42,149 nt of DNA, from NCBI GenBank assembly GCA_016872915.1, contig VGYQ01000015.1:1-42149 (forward strand). The letters are read 5' to 3'. The notes below the pieces were generated by a model. The model did no database searches. It was not told the origin of the DNA and was given only the letters and a program-made list of their open reading frames with translations. Below, in pieces: positions 9,054-17,277 of this stretch (its first letter is position 1; every line of letters starts with the position of its first letter). This DNA comes from Planctomycetota bacterium. Its GTDB lineage: Bacteria > Planctomycetota > Phycisphaerae > Phycisphaerales > SM1A02. Made by a program: the position numbers and the translations under genes.

Positions 9054-9526
9054 CCCTGCACGCTTCTCCGCCACGACTGTGACAACGCATCCTTGCGCGT
9101 ATTGCATGTGTCGACCGCATCGTTGAATATCAGCGATGGTCCATCCAGTTCCAATGTGTATTCGCCTGGTTCCTCGGGACAAATAATGGAACCCAACTGG
9201 TACCGCAGCGTGATGCGAGTTCCTTTGAACACACAACGACCGATGAGCGGATCGATCCCTCGGAGTTCCAGAACGAACACGCCAGAGTCGGTGAACTCGA
9301 TCGAATCTCCAGAGTTCTGGCCGAACCACTTCCCCACCAGTGGGGTCGGGACGGTCACCGCGCGGGGCCCGCTCGAGCACGCGGCAAGCCACAACACGGT
9401 GAAAGTGGCTCCACGCGGGTTCCGCGCGCTAAGAAGCGAAGAGAACCATGCGCGATACCTATCTGGCTTCGCAAGCGGCACTTGCGATTTGGGACGCAAT
9501 GGCTCGCACATCGCTGTCTGTCGCAT
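9050..9526 (-). CDS. Small lipoprotein coupled to the transglutaminase-like gene
   Basis: 158 residues from ATG 9526 (ATG 9511 is equally possible; neither has a clear ribosome-binding site). A hydrophobic stretch FTVLWLAACSS contains a lipobox-like LAAC, so the mature protein would start at that Cys; the region before it is unusually long for a signal peptide, hence the start is uncertain. The mature part (about 105 residues: LVGKWFGQNSGDSIEF, GVFVLELRGI, GTRITLRYQLG, YTLELDG) is beta-rich and reads like a lipocalin/META-like small barrel. The stop overlaps the next start as ATGA, which supports the frame at this end. Function unknown. Confidence 0.6.
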   Translation of the reverse strand: MRQTAMCEPLRPKSQVPLAKPDRYRAWFSSLLSARNPRGATFTVLWLAACSSGPRAVTVPTPLVGKWFGQNSGDSIEFTDSGVFVLELRGIDPLIGRCVFKGTRITLRYQLGSIICPEEPGEYTLELDGPSLIFNDAVDTCNTRKDALSQSWRRSVQG

Positions 9527-9647
9527 CGGAGGAAAGATTAGCTCAAAAATCCCGTTCTTTCCTTGCGGTGTGTGCCTAGGAATCTCACCGTTGTTCCAAG
9601 CCCATCGGTGCGGTGAGGTTTCGCAACAAACAACCGTTGGCCAACGA

Positions 9648-9696
9648 GGCGGGTCGGCGCACCTCAGCGGGTGCCGACCCGCCAGTTGCTTTTTTT
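9648..9696 (+). terminator. Strong GC hairpin followed by a T7 run
   Basis: An 11-bp perfect stem (9648-9658 with 9673-9683) encloses a 14-nt loop region; seven T follow at 9690-9696, six nt after the stem. This would act as an intrinsic terminator on the plus strand, yet no plus-strand gene ends just before it. Read on the minus strand the stem is followed by a second palindrome, CGTTGGCCAACG (9635-9646), and a T/G-rich stretch. Direction is therefore uncertain. Confidence 0.5.
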
Positions 9697-10371
9697 GAAG
9701 GCGTTTTCGGCAGCCCAAAAAGCCGTCTCCGTCCCTCCCGAGCGCACAAGACTGCGAAACTCTTCTGCATTGGCGTGGCGTTCGTGCATAGAAAAATCCT
9801 GCTGGCCGGCGAGCTGCTCAGCATCGGCCTGCCTTTGTCTGCATGAGCATTCCCCCGAGGATCCGCCGTGGTGTCGTTTGGCGGAGTCGCAGGCTTCGAG
9901 CAGAAGTCCTTCACGATCATCGCGCCCACGCTGCCCAACGATGCTGCCGGCCACAGATCGGGCAGCGGTCGATTCTTCAGCGGAAGTTTCGACATCACAC
10001 ATTTGCACCAGACGGACGAATCGAGGCTGGCGGTTGACCAGATGTTCAGCGTGACACGCAGGTACTCGGTGCTGCCGAGATTCAGCGTGCCCGACAAACC
10101 AAAGATTGCCAGCACCTCCTCGCTCACTGCTTCCGATCAAAGGAGACTGGGGCTTGTATCTCGACTTGGCGACGTCAAGGCCCTCCTTCGATCCGCAGAT
10201 CCCTTCGCTTGGCTCCCAGCCAAGATCGACGAAGCCCCACTCGCGCGACTCAGTCGCTTGCGGCTTCTCGCGGTCCCTTTCCGCCAGGACTTCGAGTACT
10301 CCTCGCTCGAGCTGCTTCTCGAAGAAGATGATCGCGGCGCCCATCCACCGCAGCAGGTGTGTGGATCGCAT
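9697..10371. other. Unresolved interval with competing open reading frames
   Basis: No recognised gene. Three long frames compete: plus 9868-10551, minus 9664-10371 and minus 9585-10127 (GTG start). I compared the third codon positions of about 85 codons in the plus frame and in the 9585-10127 frame; both are close to 80% G/C, so codon bias does not decide between them. The minus frame 9664-10371 starts plausibly (GAAIIFFEKQLERGVLEVL) and ends plausibly (AEEFRSLVRSGGTETAFW) but its middle reads poorly, as a frameshifted gene would. The 3' tail of the neighbouring conserved hypothetical (10250-10371) also enters this interval. Options are a decayed gene, a fast-evolving gene or a non-coding element. 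Confidence 0.3.
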
Positions 10372-10879
10372 CGTGCCATGTGGGCGGCCCAGCGGCTTGC
10401 ACCGTTTGACCTTGATCGTCGTCGGGCGTGGCGCGCTTCAGCAGCGGTGAAAGATCGATGTATTCATGCACGCTCGCGTCGGGCGGTAGATCGCGCACTG
10501 GTTCGCGCAGCACATGCAGCATCAGCCGCTCGTACAGCTCGCGATCCGTGAGATGGTCGGTGTGCAAGAGGGAGATGCCGAGGTCTGCGAGCGCATCGAT
10601 CAGTTCCCACAGCACGAGCGACAACTCCGTGTCGCCCACCTCGCCCGGCGCAGGCGGGTGAATGCCGATCTCTTCCAGTTGCTGCAGGTTGGTCGTCCAC
10701 TCTGCTCGCTCAAAGTCATGCACAATCGTCCAATACATACGGTCCGTGCAACCGCCTTTGTCACGCGCCTCCGATACCAGACGGTCGATCGCCTCGGCGC
10801 GCATGCGGCGCTTCTGTGCATGGAGTTGCTCGATCTCTGCGCGCGATGGCGCATGCCTGCACGAGTCCCTTTGCTGCAT
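10250..10879 (-). CDS. Conserved hypothetical protein with a 'TDHL(S/T)DRELYE' motif
   Basis: 209 residues. The N-terminal 145 residues look like a real conserved domain: a basic helical start, TIVHDFERAEWTTNLQQLEE, IGIHPPAP, then a helix (LVLWELIDALADLG), the motif LLHTDHLTDRELYERL and VHEYIDL. I recall similar small bacterial proteins with this Thr-Asp-His-Leu/Asp-Arg-Glu-Leu-Tyr segment but know no established function. The last 60 residues (from about 150) are low quality and Arg/Pro/Ala-rich and overlap the unresolved interval, so the native C-terminus may differ. The start at 10879 is supported by AGGGGGA about 6 nt upstream; an upstream ATG at 10921 lacks this. Cytoplasmic. Confidence 0.65.
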   Translation of the reverse strand: MQQRDSCRHAPSRAEIEQLHAQKRRMRAEAIDRLVSEARDKGGCTDRMYWTIVHDFERAEWTTNLQQLEEIGIHPPAPGEVGDTELSLVLWELIDALADLGISLLHTDHLTDRELYERLMLHVLREPVRDLPPDASVHEYIDLSPLLKRATPDDDQGQTVQAAGPPTWHDAIHTPAAVDGRRDHLLREAARARSTRSPGGKGPREAASD

Positions 10880-11118
10880 ATGTTCCCCCTGAGTTGCCGT
10901 CGTTCTACCCCTCCGAAGCATCGGCGCACGTGCGCCGCGTTGCGCGGAACACTAAACAACCGCAAAGCACGCACGGCATATGCAGTTCATTTTCTTCCCG
11001 CCGCCTTGCACACACCATTTCGACCAGACATGCCTGGCTCTTCCGATCGTTTCCACCAAGCCATTTCGGCGTGTGCATGTATCGGTCTTGGATCGATGCG
11101 TGCCGTTACCCTGCAGCG

Positions 11119-11349
11119 ATGGGTTCCGTGCTGCTCACCATCATCGCCGTCGCGAGCATGGGAGCTGTCGGCTTTGGCGTCTGGAAACTGGTGAACTATC
11201 AGGAAGCCGGCGACCGCGACCTCCAACGAACGCTTGATGCCGATGACGAACGCGCACGCCTCGCGCGCGAGAGCCGACTCGAACCGTACAGAGACGCGGC
11301 GCGTGATGCGGAACCGAAGGCGGAACAGCGATCAAGCGAAGAAAACTGA
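11119..11349 (+). CDS. Small single-pass membrane protein
   Basis: 76 residues: a hydrophobic N-terminal helix at 2-25 (SVLLTIIAVASMGAVGFGVW) followed by a highly charged tail rich in Arg, Glu and Asp (DADDERARLARESRLEP), probably helical. No family was recognised. The start at 11119 is chosen because the helix begins immediately; the open frame extends upstream to 10816, but that part reads as non-coding. It lies divergently from the conserved hypothetical (239-bp gap, no clear promoter seen) and ends 38 bp from the convergent amidase. Confidence 0.5.
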   Translation: MGSVLLTIIAVASMGAVGFGVWKLVNYQEAGDRDLQRTLDADDERARLARESRLEPYRDAARDAEPKAEQRSSEEN

Positions 11350-11387
11350 TCGACGGATTGGAAGACGACACTGCTGGCGTCTGGGAA

Positions 11388-12128
11388 TCATGCGATCGCG
11401 CGGCGAATGCCGCTCATCTTGCTCTGCATGTGTCGCCCGGGGCATGCCGTACGCGCACTCGACCACTCCTGATGAGAACGCACCTGCGTGCTCCGAAGCC
11501 CATACTTTTTCAGACACATGCGCAAGTGCCGATCCAGTGCTGCCAGCTGAGCCATGCTCGGCGTGTGGAGATCGAAGTTGCCGACCATCAGGATGCCTAC
11601 ATTCCCCTCGTTGTTGTCCTTCACATGCGCGCCTTGATAACGGATATCGCGCCCCTCCCAGACCCTCCCTGCACGATCGATCACGTAGTGGTACCCGATG
11701 TCGGCCCAGCCCTTCCCGCGGTGACCATTGCGAATGAGTTCGAGTCGCCCCTTGCATGCCGCCATGTCCGTTGCGGTGAACGCAGTCATCCCATCATGAT
11801 GGACCGTCACCCACCGAACGGGCAGCATCGGGTCGATGTTGCGCGTATCCGGGGTTCCACTTGTCCAGGAACTGCGCGGAATCACCCCCGTCATCGGCGG
11901 CGCAGGGGGGAGCGGCGCTGGTGGCGGCGGAACAACAGTCGATGAGGCGGCGAGCAGTGTGTCATCCGGCCACAGCGGCGAAGGAAGGCGCGTGGCGCGG
12001 CGCACGGGTGTTGTCGCACATCCCGCGAGCACACCCAAACCGAGCATCAACATGGTGCGCCGCGGAAGGTGCGGCAGAAGCCGCTCCCTCCCGACTTCGG
12101 GAAGATCATCGGACGCTGAGTTGGACAT
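11388..12128 (-). CDS. N-acetylmuramoyl-L-alanine amidase (PGRP/Amidase_2), lipoprotein
   Basis: 246 residues. The N-terminus has a basic region and a hydrophobic stretch ending LAGC (C37), a lipobox, so the enzyme is probably membrane-anchored. A Pro/Ala-rich linker (about 65-80) leads to an Amidase_2/PGRP domain (about 82-246) that cleaves the bond between MurNAc and L-Ala in peptidoglycan. Zinc ligands are visible as H110 (VTVHHDG), H219 (RSHQEW) and C229 (TACPGRH), and Y146 (IGYHYVI) is in the usual place, so the site looks intact. This is compatible with a planctomycete that retains peptidoglycan. Divergent from gyrB across 121 bp. Confidence 0.9.
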   Translation of the reverse strand: MSNSASDDLPEVGRERLLPHLPRRTMLMLGLGVLAGCATTPVRRATRLPSPLWPDDTLLAASSTVVPPPPAPLPPAPPMTGVIPRSSWTSGTPDTRNIDPMLPVRWVTVHHDGMTAFTATDMAACKGRLELIRNGHRGKGWADIGYHYVIDRAGRVWEGRDIRYQGAHVKDNNEGNVGILMVGNFDLHTPSMAQLAALDRHLRMCLKKYGLRSTQVRSHQEWSSARTACPGRHMQSKMSGIRRAIA

Positions 12129-12249
12129 CGTTCCTTGCCTCCCTTGCTATCGGCCCAACCCGCGAGACACCTGAAGATTACGATCCGTTTCCGCCCCCGG
12201 TTCGGGTAGACTTTCAAGTCCTTCCGGCGCCCTGAGCGCCACTCCACAG

Positions 12250-14793
12250 ATGACCCAACAGACTGAGCCAGAAACCCGTTATTCCGCCGAAGACATCCAG
12301 GTTCTTGAGGGTCTGGAAGCAATCCGCAAGCGCCCTGGCATGTATGTCGGCGGGACGGGCCTGAATGCCCTCCACCATCTGGTGTACGAATGCGTGGACA
12401 ACTCCATTGACGAGTCGATGGCGGGTTTTGCGACCCAAGTACTTGTGCGGCTTGGCGTGGACGGATCATGCACAGTCATCGATGACGGGCGCGGCATGCC
12501 CGTCGATCCAATGCGCAGCGACAATCCGAAGATTGATGGTCGCCCCGCAATCGAAGTCATCCTGACCGAACTGCATGCGGGCGGCAAGTTCGACAACAAC
12601 GCCTACAAGGTGTCCGGGGGTCTGCACGGCGTCGGTGTGAAGTGCGTCAACGCCCTGAGTGCATGGACGGAAGTCGAGGTGCACAAGTCCGGTGTGGCGT
12701 GGGGCATCTCGTTTGAGCGCGGTCAGTGCACCAAGCCGCTGCACCGCATTCGTGAGACGGGCGTCACCAAGAACGGGACTCGCATCACCTTTCTCCCCGA
12801 TCCGGAGATCTTCCCCGACACGCAGTTCCGAGCGGACATGCTCGAGTCGCGCCTGCGCGAGTTGGCATTCCTGAATCCCGGCGTTTCCATCCGCTTCATC
12901 GATGAACATGTCGGCTCGGACGGTTCGCAGCGCGATGTGACCTTCTGCGACAAGGCGGGGATCGCTTCGTATGTTCGGTGGCTCAACGATGCCAAGGTGA
13001 CACAGAGCCCCTGCATCGCGGTGCGGCGAACGGACAGCGAGCGCGGTCTGGAGTGCGACATCGCGATGCAGTACACCGACGCGACGGCAGAGAATCTGTT
13101 GGCGTTCGGCAACAACATCCGCAACCCCGATGGCGGCACGCATGTCGCCGGCTTCAAGTCTGCACTGACTCGCGTGGTCAACGGCTACGCCAAGCGCGAG
13201 GGGATCGTGAAGGATCTCGTACCGAGCGGCGACGACCTGCGCGAGGGACTGACGTGTGTCATCAGCGTGAAACTTCCCCATCCGCAGTTCAACAACCAGA
13301 CGAAGGAGAAGCTGCTGAATGAGGAGGTCGAGAGCTTTGTCAGCGCCGCGGTCGGCGAGGAGTTGACGGCATGGATGGATTCCAACCCGCGCGATGCGAA
13401 GCTGATTTGTCAGCGCGCGATCCTTGCGGCGGAAGCTCGGGAGGCGGCACGAAAGGCGCGCGAACTCATCAAGCGCAAGGGGGCGCTCGGCGACAGCGCG
13501 TTGCCACAGAAGTTGTCCGACTGCTCGAGTGATGATGTTGAATCCACCGAGATCTTCATCGTCGAAGGCGACAGCGCAGGGGGAAGCGCAAAGGGCGGCC
13601 GCGACCATGTACACCAAGCGATCCTGCCTCTGCGCGGCAAACTCCTCAATGTGGAGAAGTGCCGCCTGGACAAGGTGCTCGCCTTCGAGGAAATCCAGAC
13701 GCTTGTGCAGGCCCTGCAGTGCGGCATCGGCAGCGATCTCGATGCCTCCAAGCTTCGCTACGGACGCATCATCATCATGACCGACGCCGATGTGGATGGC
13801 AGCCACATCCGCACGCTGCTGCTGACTTTCTTCTATCGACAGATGTACGAACTCGTCCGGCAGGGACGCGTGTTCATCGCGCAGCCGCCGCTGTATCAAG
13901 TGATTCAGGGCAAGCACAGCACCTACGTGCTCAATGATCGCCAGATGAACGACACGCTTGAGGGTCTGGCGCTGCGCAACACAGTGCTCATGATCCGCGA
14001 TGACCACGGTGCTGTTGTGGCGACGCTCGAAGGCGATGCACTTCGCAAACTCCTGCGGATCCTTCACCGTCTCGATGATCTTGTTGGTGTCGTGCAGCGA
14101 CGAGGCATCCCCTTCCAAAAGCTGCTCGAGGCGCGCCGGAACGATCCCACCCGCGCTCATCGGCTTCCCACCCACCATCTCACATGGACAGGCGAAGACC
14201 TTCTCGCATGGAGCGAGGAAGAGGCCCACGCGCAGGCTGCGAGTCGTGGGCTCGTGATCGATGATCTGGATGCATCGGCGAAGACTGGTGGCGGCAGCGC
14301 CGAACCCATCGTCCCCTCGGGCAGTGCACGAGCTCGTCTTGCTTCCCTGCGCGAGATGCATGAAGTCGCCGAACTGGAGCGGATATTCGGGCAACTCACT
14401 GCGGGAGGCATCCACATCGAAGACTGGTCGTTGGCACAGGAAGAATCGATCACGGGCGAACGCCTGCCCACGCGCTTCTGCTGGAAGGCGACACCCGAGA
14501 AGGGCGAGCCCACGCTCACGGAGTGTCCAAATGTCGCGAGCATTCTCCGCAGCCTGCACGAGTGTGGCCGACGCGGCATCGAAATCAAACGGTTCAAGGG
14601 TCTCGGTGAAATGGATGCCGAGCAGTTGTGGGACACCACGATGGATCCATCGCGTCGTGCTCTGCTTCGCGTGACGATCGAAGCGGCCGCCGAAGCGAGC
14701 AATCTCTTCACGGTGCTGATGGGCGAGAATGTGGAGCAGCGCCGCTCCTACATCGAGCGGCATGCGCTCGAAGTCAAGAATCTCGATGTCTGA
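12250..14793 (+). CDS. gyrB: DNA gyrase subunit B
   Basis: 847 residues. GyrB carries the ATPase of gyrase, which introduces negative supercoils with GyrA. GHKL ATPase motifs: ECVDNSIDE (47-55), DDGRGMPV (78-85) and GGLHGVGVK (123-131). TOPRIM motifs: EGDSAGGSAKGG from residue 439 and TDADVDGSH from 511. Between TOPRIM and the C-terminal RFKGLGEMDAEQLW motif lies an insert of roughly 170 residues (about 560-730), like the insert in proteobacterial GyrB (E. coli GyrB is 804 residues), absent in short Gram-positive GyrB. ParE usually lacks this insert, which favours GyrB over ParE. No dnaA, dnaN or recF lies nearby, so it is not in an origin cluster here. Confidence 0.97.
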   Translation: MTQQTEPETRYSAEDIQVLEGLEAIRKRPGMYVGGTGLNALHHLVYECVDNSIDESMAGFATQVLVRLGVDGSCTVIDDGRGMPVDPMRSDNPKIDGRPAIEVILTELHAGGKFDNNAYKVSGGLHGVGVKCVNALSAWTEVEVHKSGVAWGISFERGQCTKPLHRIRETGVTKNGTRITFLPDPEIFPDTQFRADMLESRLRELAFLNPGVSIRFIDEHVGSDGSQRDVTFCDKAGIASYVRWLNDAKVTQSPCIAVRRTDSERGLECDIAMQYTDATAENLLAFGNNIRNPDGGTHVAGFKSALTRVVNGYAKREGIVKDLVPSGDDLREGLTCVISVKLPHPQFNNQTKEKLLNEEVESFVSAAVGEELTAWMDSNPRDAKLICQRAILAAEAREAARKARELIKRKGALGDSALPQKLSDCSSDDVESTEIFIVEGDSAGGSAKGGRDHVHQAILPLRGKLLNVEKCRLDKVLAFEEIQTLVQALQCGIGSDLDASKLRYGRIIIMTDADVDGSHIRTLLLTFFYRQMYELVRQGRVFIAQPPLYQVIQGKHSTYVLNDRQMNDTLEGLALRNTVLMIRDDHGAVVATLEGDALRKLLRILHRLDDLVGVVQRRGIPFQKLLEARRNDPTRAHRLPTHHLTWTGEDLLAWSEEEAHAQAASRGLVIDDLDASAKTGGGSAEPIVPSGSARARLASLREMHEVAELERIFGQLTAGGIHIEDWSLAQEESITGERLPTRFCWKATPEKGEPTLTECPNVASILRSLHECGRRGIEIKRFKGLGEMDAEQLWDTTMDPSRRALLRVTIEAAAEASNLFTVLMGENVEQRRSYIERHALEVKNLDV

Positions 14794-14808
14794 GAGGTGC
14801 GCGGCGGT

Positions 14809-15495
14809 TCACCGCATTCTTGGATCGACGAGATCGGCTGATGCGAAGCCCGCCGCGCGGATGCGGCATGAGTCACACTGCCCGCATGGGCTGCCATCGT
14901 GCAGCGGGTCGTAGCAACTGGATGTGCGGGCGAAGTCGACGCCAAGTTCATCGCCGAGTCGGATGATCTGCGGCTTGCTCAAGTTCAAGAGCGGTGCGTG
15001 GAAGTGAAACGCAAGGTGACCCTGCTGCGCCGCTTCGACACCCGCCCGTGTCGCCAAATTGGCGGTGGCTGAGAAGGATTCGAGAAATGCCGGACGGCAA
15101 TCGGGATAGCCCGAGTAATCGACGGCGTTGATACCCAGCGCAATATCGCGCGCCCCGCGCGCCTCCGCGAGCCCGAGTGCAAGCGACAGGAACAGCGTAT
15201 TCCGCGCAGGAACGTAGGTGATCGGTATGCCATGGGACGCGCCATCCTTGGGTACAGGATCGCTGCCTGTGAGCGCACTTCCGCCCACCGCACGCAGATC
15301 AATCTGCTGCACGAGGTGCTCACGCACACTCGCGTGGGCAGCGAGCCGCCGTGCACACTCGAGCTCCACATGGTGCCGCTGCCCATAATCGATCGTCAGT
15401 GCGATGCACTCGAATCCCTCGCGCTGCATCCACGCGAGCACCACTGCGGAGTCAAGTCCGCCCGAGACAAGCACCACTGCCGTTCGACCAGCCAT
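14809..15495 (-). CDS. queC: 7-cyano-7-deazaguanine (preQ0) synthase
   Basis: 228 residues, normal for QueC, which converts 7-carboxy-7-deazaguanine to preQ0 with ATP and ammonia in queuosine biosynthesis. The PP-loop SGGLDS is at 11-16; IDYGQRH follows at about 40; YVPARNTLFLSLALG is the family core; a C-terminal zinc site is complete (SSCYDP, then CGQCDSC). The start at 15495 puts the PP-loop at its usual distance from the N-terminus; the frame extends to 15552. No queD, queE or queF is in the window. The 3' end is 15 bp from gyrB, convergent. Confidence 0.95.
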   Translation of the reverse strand: MAGRTAVVLVSGGLDSAVVLAWMQREGFECIALTIDYGQRHHVELECARRLAAHASVREHLVQQIDLRAVGGSALTGSDPVPKDGASHGIPITYVPARNTLFLSLALGLAEARGARDIALGINAVDYSGYPDCRPAFLESFSATANLATRAGVEAAQQGHLAFHFHAPLLNLSKPQIIRLGDELGVDFARTSSCYDPLHDGSPCGQCDSCRIRAAGFASADLVDPRMR

Positions 15496-15545
15496 CTCCG
15501 GCAAGATTAGCCCCTCGTCAACCCAGTGCTGTCTACGATCACCGC

Positions 15546-16598
15546 ATGGCATCCGTTGGTCCGCTTGATCTTCGCAGCGACACCGTGACCCGCCCCACTG
15601 CCGCGATGCGTGAAGCCATGATGGCTGCGCCGCTTGGGGATGATGTGCTCGGTGACGAGCCCACCGTACAGCGGCTTGAAGAGCGCGTGGCGAAACTCCT
15701 CGGCAAAGAAGCTGCCCTTTTCACGCCCAGCGGAACGATGGCGAACCAGCTCGCGATTCGTTGCCACTGCGAAGCCGGCGACGAGGTGATCGCACACGGC
15801 GAGAGCCACATCATTCACTACGAGACGGCTGCGCCCGCGGCGATCGCCGGGTGCATGGTGCGACCCGTCTCAGGTCCGCGAGGCCTCTTCGATGCGGAGG
15901 CTGTTCACGCAGCGGTTCGTCACGCGGATATTCACTCGCCGCGATCCCGCTTGGTTGTTGCAGAGAACACTCACAACCGCGGCGGCGGCTCGGTCTGGCC
16001 GCTCGCACAGTTCGAACAGGTTGCGGATGCGGCGCGGCAACATGGCTTGGCGGTTCATGTCGATGGTGCGCGGCTCTGGAACGCCTGCATGGCGGCGGGC
16101 TACTCCGCGGCGACGTTTGCCGCGGCTGCAGATACGGTCAGTGTCTGTTTCTCGAAGGGACTCGGGGCGCCAGTCGGCAGCGCACTCGCCGGACCGCGTG
16201 CACTCATCGGGCGCGCACGGCGCTTTCGCAAGATGCTCGGCGGTGGCATGCGCCAGAGCGGACTGCTGGCGGCTGCCGCGATCTGGGCGCTCGATCATCA
16301 TGTGGAGCGCCTTCGCGAGGATCATGCAGCCGCGCGTGCGCTTGCAGCGGCGCTTGCGAGCATCCCCGGCGTGACGGTCGATCCCGCCCCGAGTGCCGTG
16401 GAGACCAACATGGTGTTCTTCACGATCGCCCCGCACCTGGGCGATGCACGGACCTTCTGCGAAAGGCTCGCGTCCGAGGGCGTTCATCTGATCGCGATGG
16501 GGCCGTCACGTGTGCGCGCAGTGCTGCACCTCGATGCGGGATCGGATGCGCCTGCGCGCGCCGCAGCGGCGGTGGAACGCGTCACGCGTCTGCCGTGA
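15546..16598 (+). CDS. ltaE: Low-specificity L-threonine aldolase
   Basis: 350 residues, a fold-type I PLP enzyme that splits L-threonine or L-allo-threonine into glycine and acetaldehyde. The N-terminal family signature is LRSDTVTRPT; GDDVLGDEPTV follows; HVDGARLWNA holds the PLP-ring-contacting Asp (D173); CFSKGLGAPVGS holds the Schiff-base lysine K204. Start at 15546, 50 bp from the divergent queC. First gene of a compact plus-strand operon: the HAD gene follows after 4 bp. No feature separates L- from D- or beta-hydroxyaspartate-specific relatives with certainty. Confidence 0.93.
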   Translation: MASVGPLDLRSDTVTRPTAAMREAMMAAPLGDDVLGDEPTVQRLEERVAKLLGKEAALFTPSGTMANQLAIRCHCEAGDEVIAHGESHIIHYETAAPAAIAGCMVRPVSGPRGLFDAEAVHAAVRHADIHSPRSRLVVAENTHNRGGGSVWPLAQFEQVADAARQHGLAVHVDGARLWNACMAAGYSAATFAAAADTVSVCFSKGLGAPVGSALAGPRALIGRARRFRKMLGGGMRQSGLLAAAAIWALDHHVERLREDHAAARALAAALASIPGVTVDPAPSAVETNMVFFTIAPHLGDARTFCERLASEGVHLIAMGPSRVRAVLHLDAGSDAPARAAAAVERVTRLP

Positions 16599-16602
16599 CG
16601 CC

Positions 16603-17277
16603 ATGACTGCGGCAGCCGCAATCTTTGATCTCGACGGCACACTCGTCGACTCGGCGGACGCGCACGAACATGCATGGACCGCACTCGGCGTTCACCTCGG
16701 GCTGCCCGTCTCACGTGACTTCTTCCTGCGATTCTTCGGACGGCCCAATCCGCCGATCATTCGTGCACTCTTTGAAGAGCACGGCCGAACGCCACCCTCG
16801 GACGAGGAGATAGCACGCCTCGCCGATCACAAAGAAGCGATCTATCTCGATCGGATCGGTGTTGCATTCCCCCCCATGCCGGGCGGGGTGGCGCTGGTGC
16901 GCGCGCTCGCAGCGATGAACTGGTCACTCGCCATCGGATCCAGTGCACCACCAGGCAATGTGCGATTCATGCTCGATCGGCTTTGGCCCGCGCAGGATGC
17001 GCCATTTGCCGCCGTTGTCACGGGCGCATGCATCGCGCGGGGCAAGCCATATCCCGATGTCTTCCTCGAAGCCGCTCATCGCCTGGACATCGAGCCCAGT
17101 CGCTGCATCGTGATCGAGGATGCAGCCCCAGGTATCGAGGCTGCCCACCGTGCGGGCATGCGCTGCGCTGCGCTTTGCAGCAAGGGACACACGCCCGAAG
17201 AACTCGCCGCCGCGGATCTTCTCGTGCACCACCTTGACGAACTCTCCCCCGCGCGTCTCCAATCACTCCTGCCATGA
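16603..17277 (+). CDS. HAD-superfamily phosphatase (beta-phosphoglucomutase-like)
   Basis: 224 residues. Motif I is IFDLDGTLVDS, with D9 as nucleophile and D11 as acid/base; motif II is the Ser of AIGSSAPP; motif III is the Lys in RGKPYPD; motif IV is VIEDAAPGIEAA. The four-helix cap between motifs I and II is the subclass I type of phosphoglycolate phosphatase and beta-phosphoglucomutase, so a small phosphosugar substrate is likely but not identifiable. The stop overlaps the next start (ATGA at 17274-17277), indicating translational coupling to the M29 peptidase. Confidence 0.9.
   Translation: MTAAAAIFDLDGTLVDSADAHEHAWTALGVHLGLPVSRDFFLRFFGRPNPPIIRALFEEHGRTPPSDEEIARLADHKEAIYLDRIGVAFPPMPGGVALVRALAAMNWSLAIGSSAPPGNVRFMLDRLWPAQDAPFAAVVTGACIARGKPYPDVFLEAAHRLDIEPSRCIVIEDAAPGIEAAHRAGMRCAALCSKGHTPEELAAADLLVHHLDELSPARLQSLLP

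Noticed and set aside
12466-14763. 765-residue minus-strand open frame opposite gyrB
   Set aside because: Mirror frame of a GC-rich gene; Arg/His/Ala-rich composition, no family motif, and gyrB is certain.
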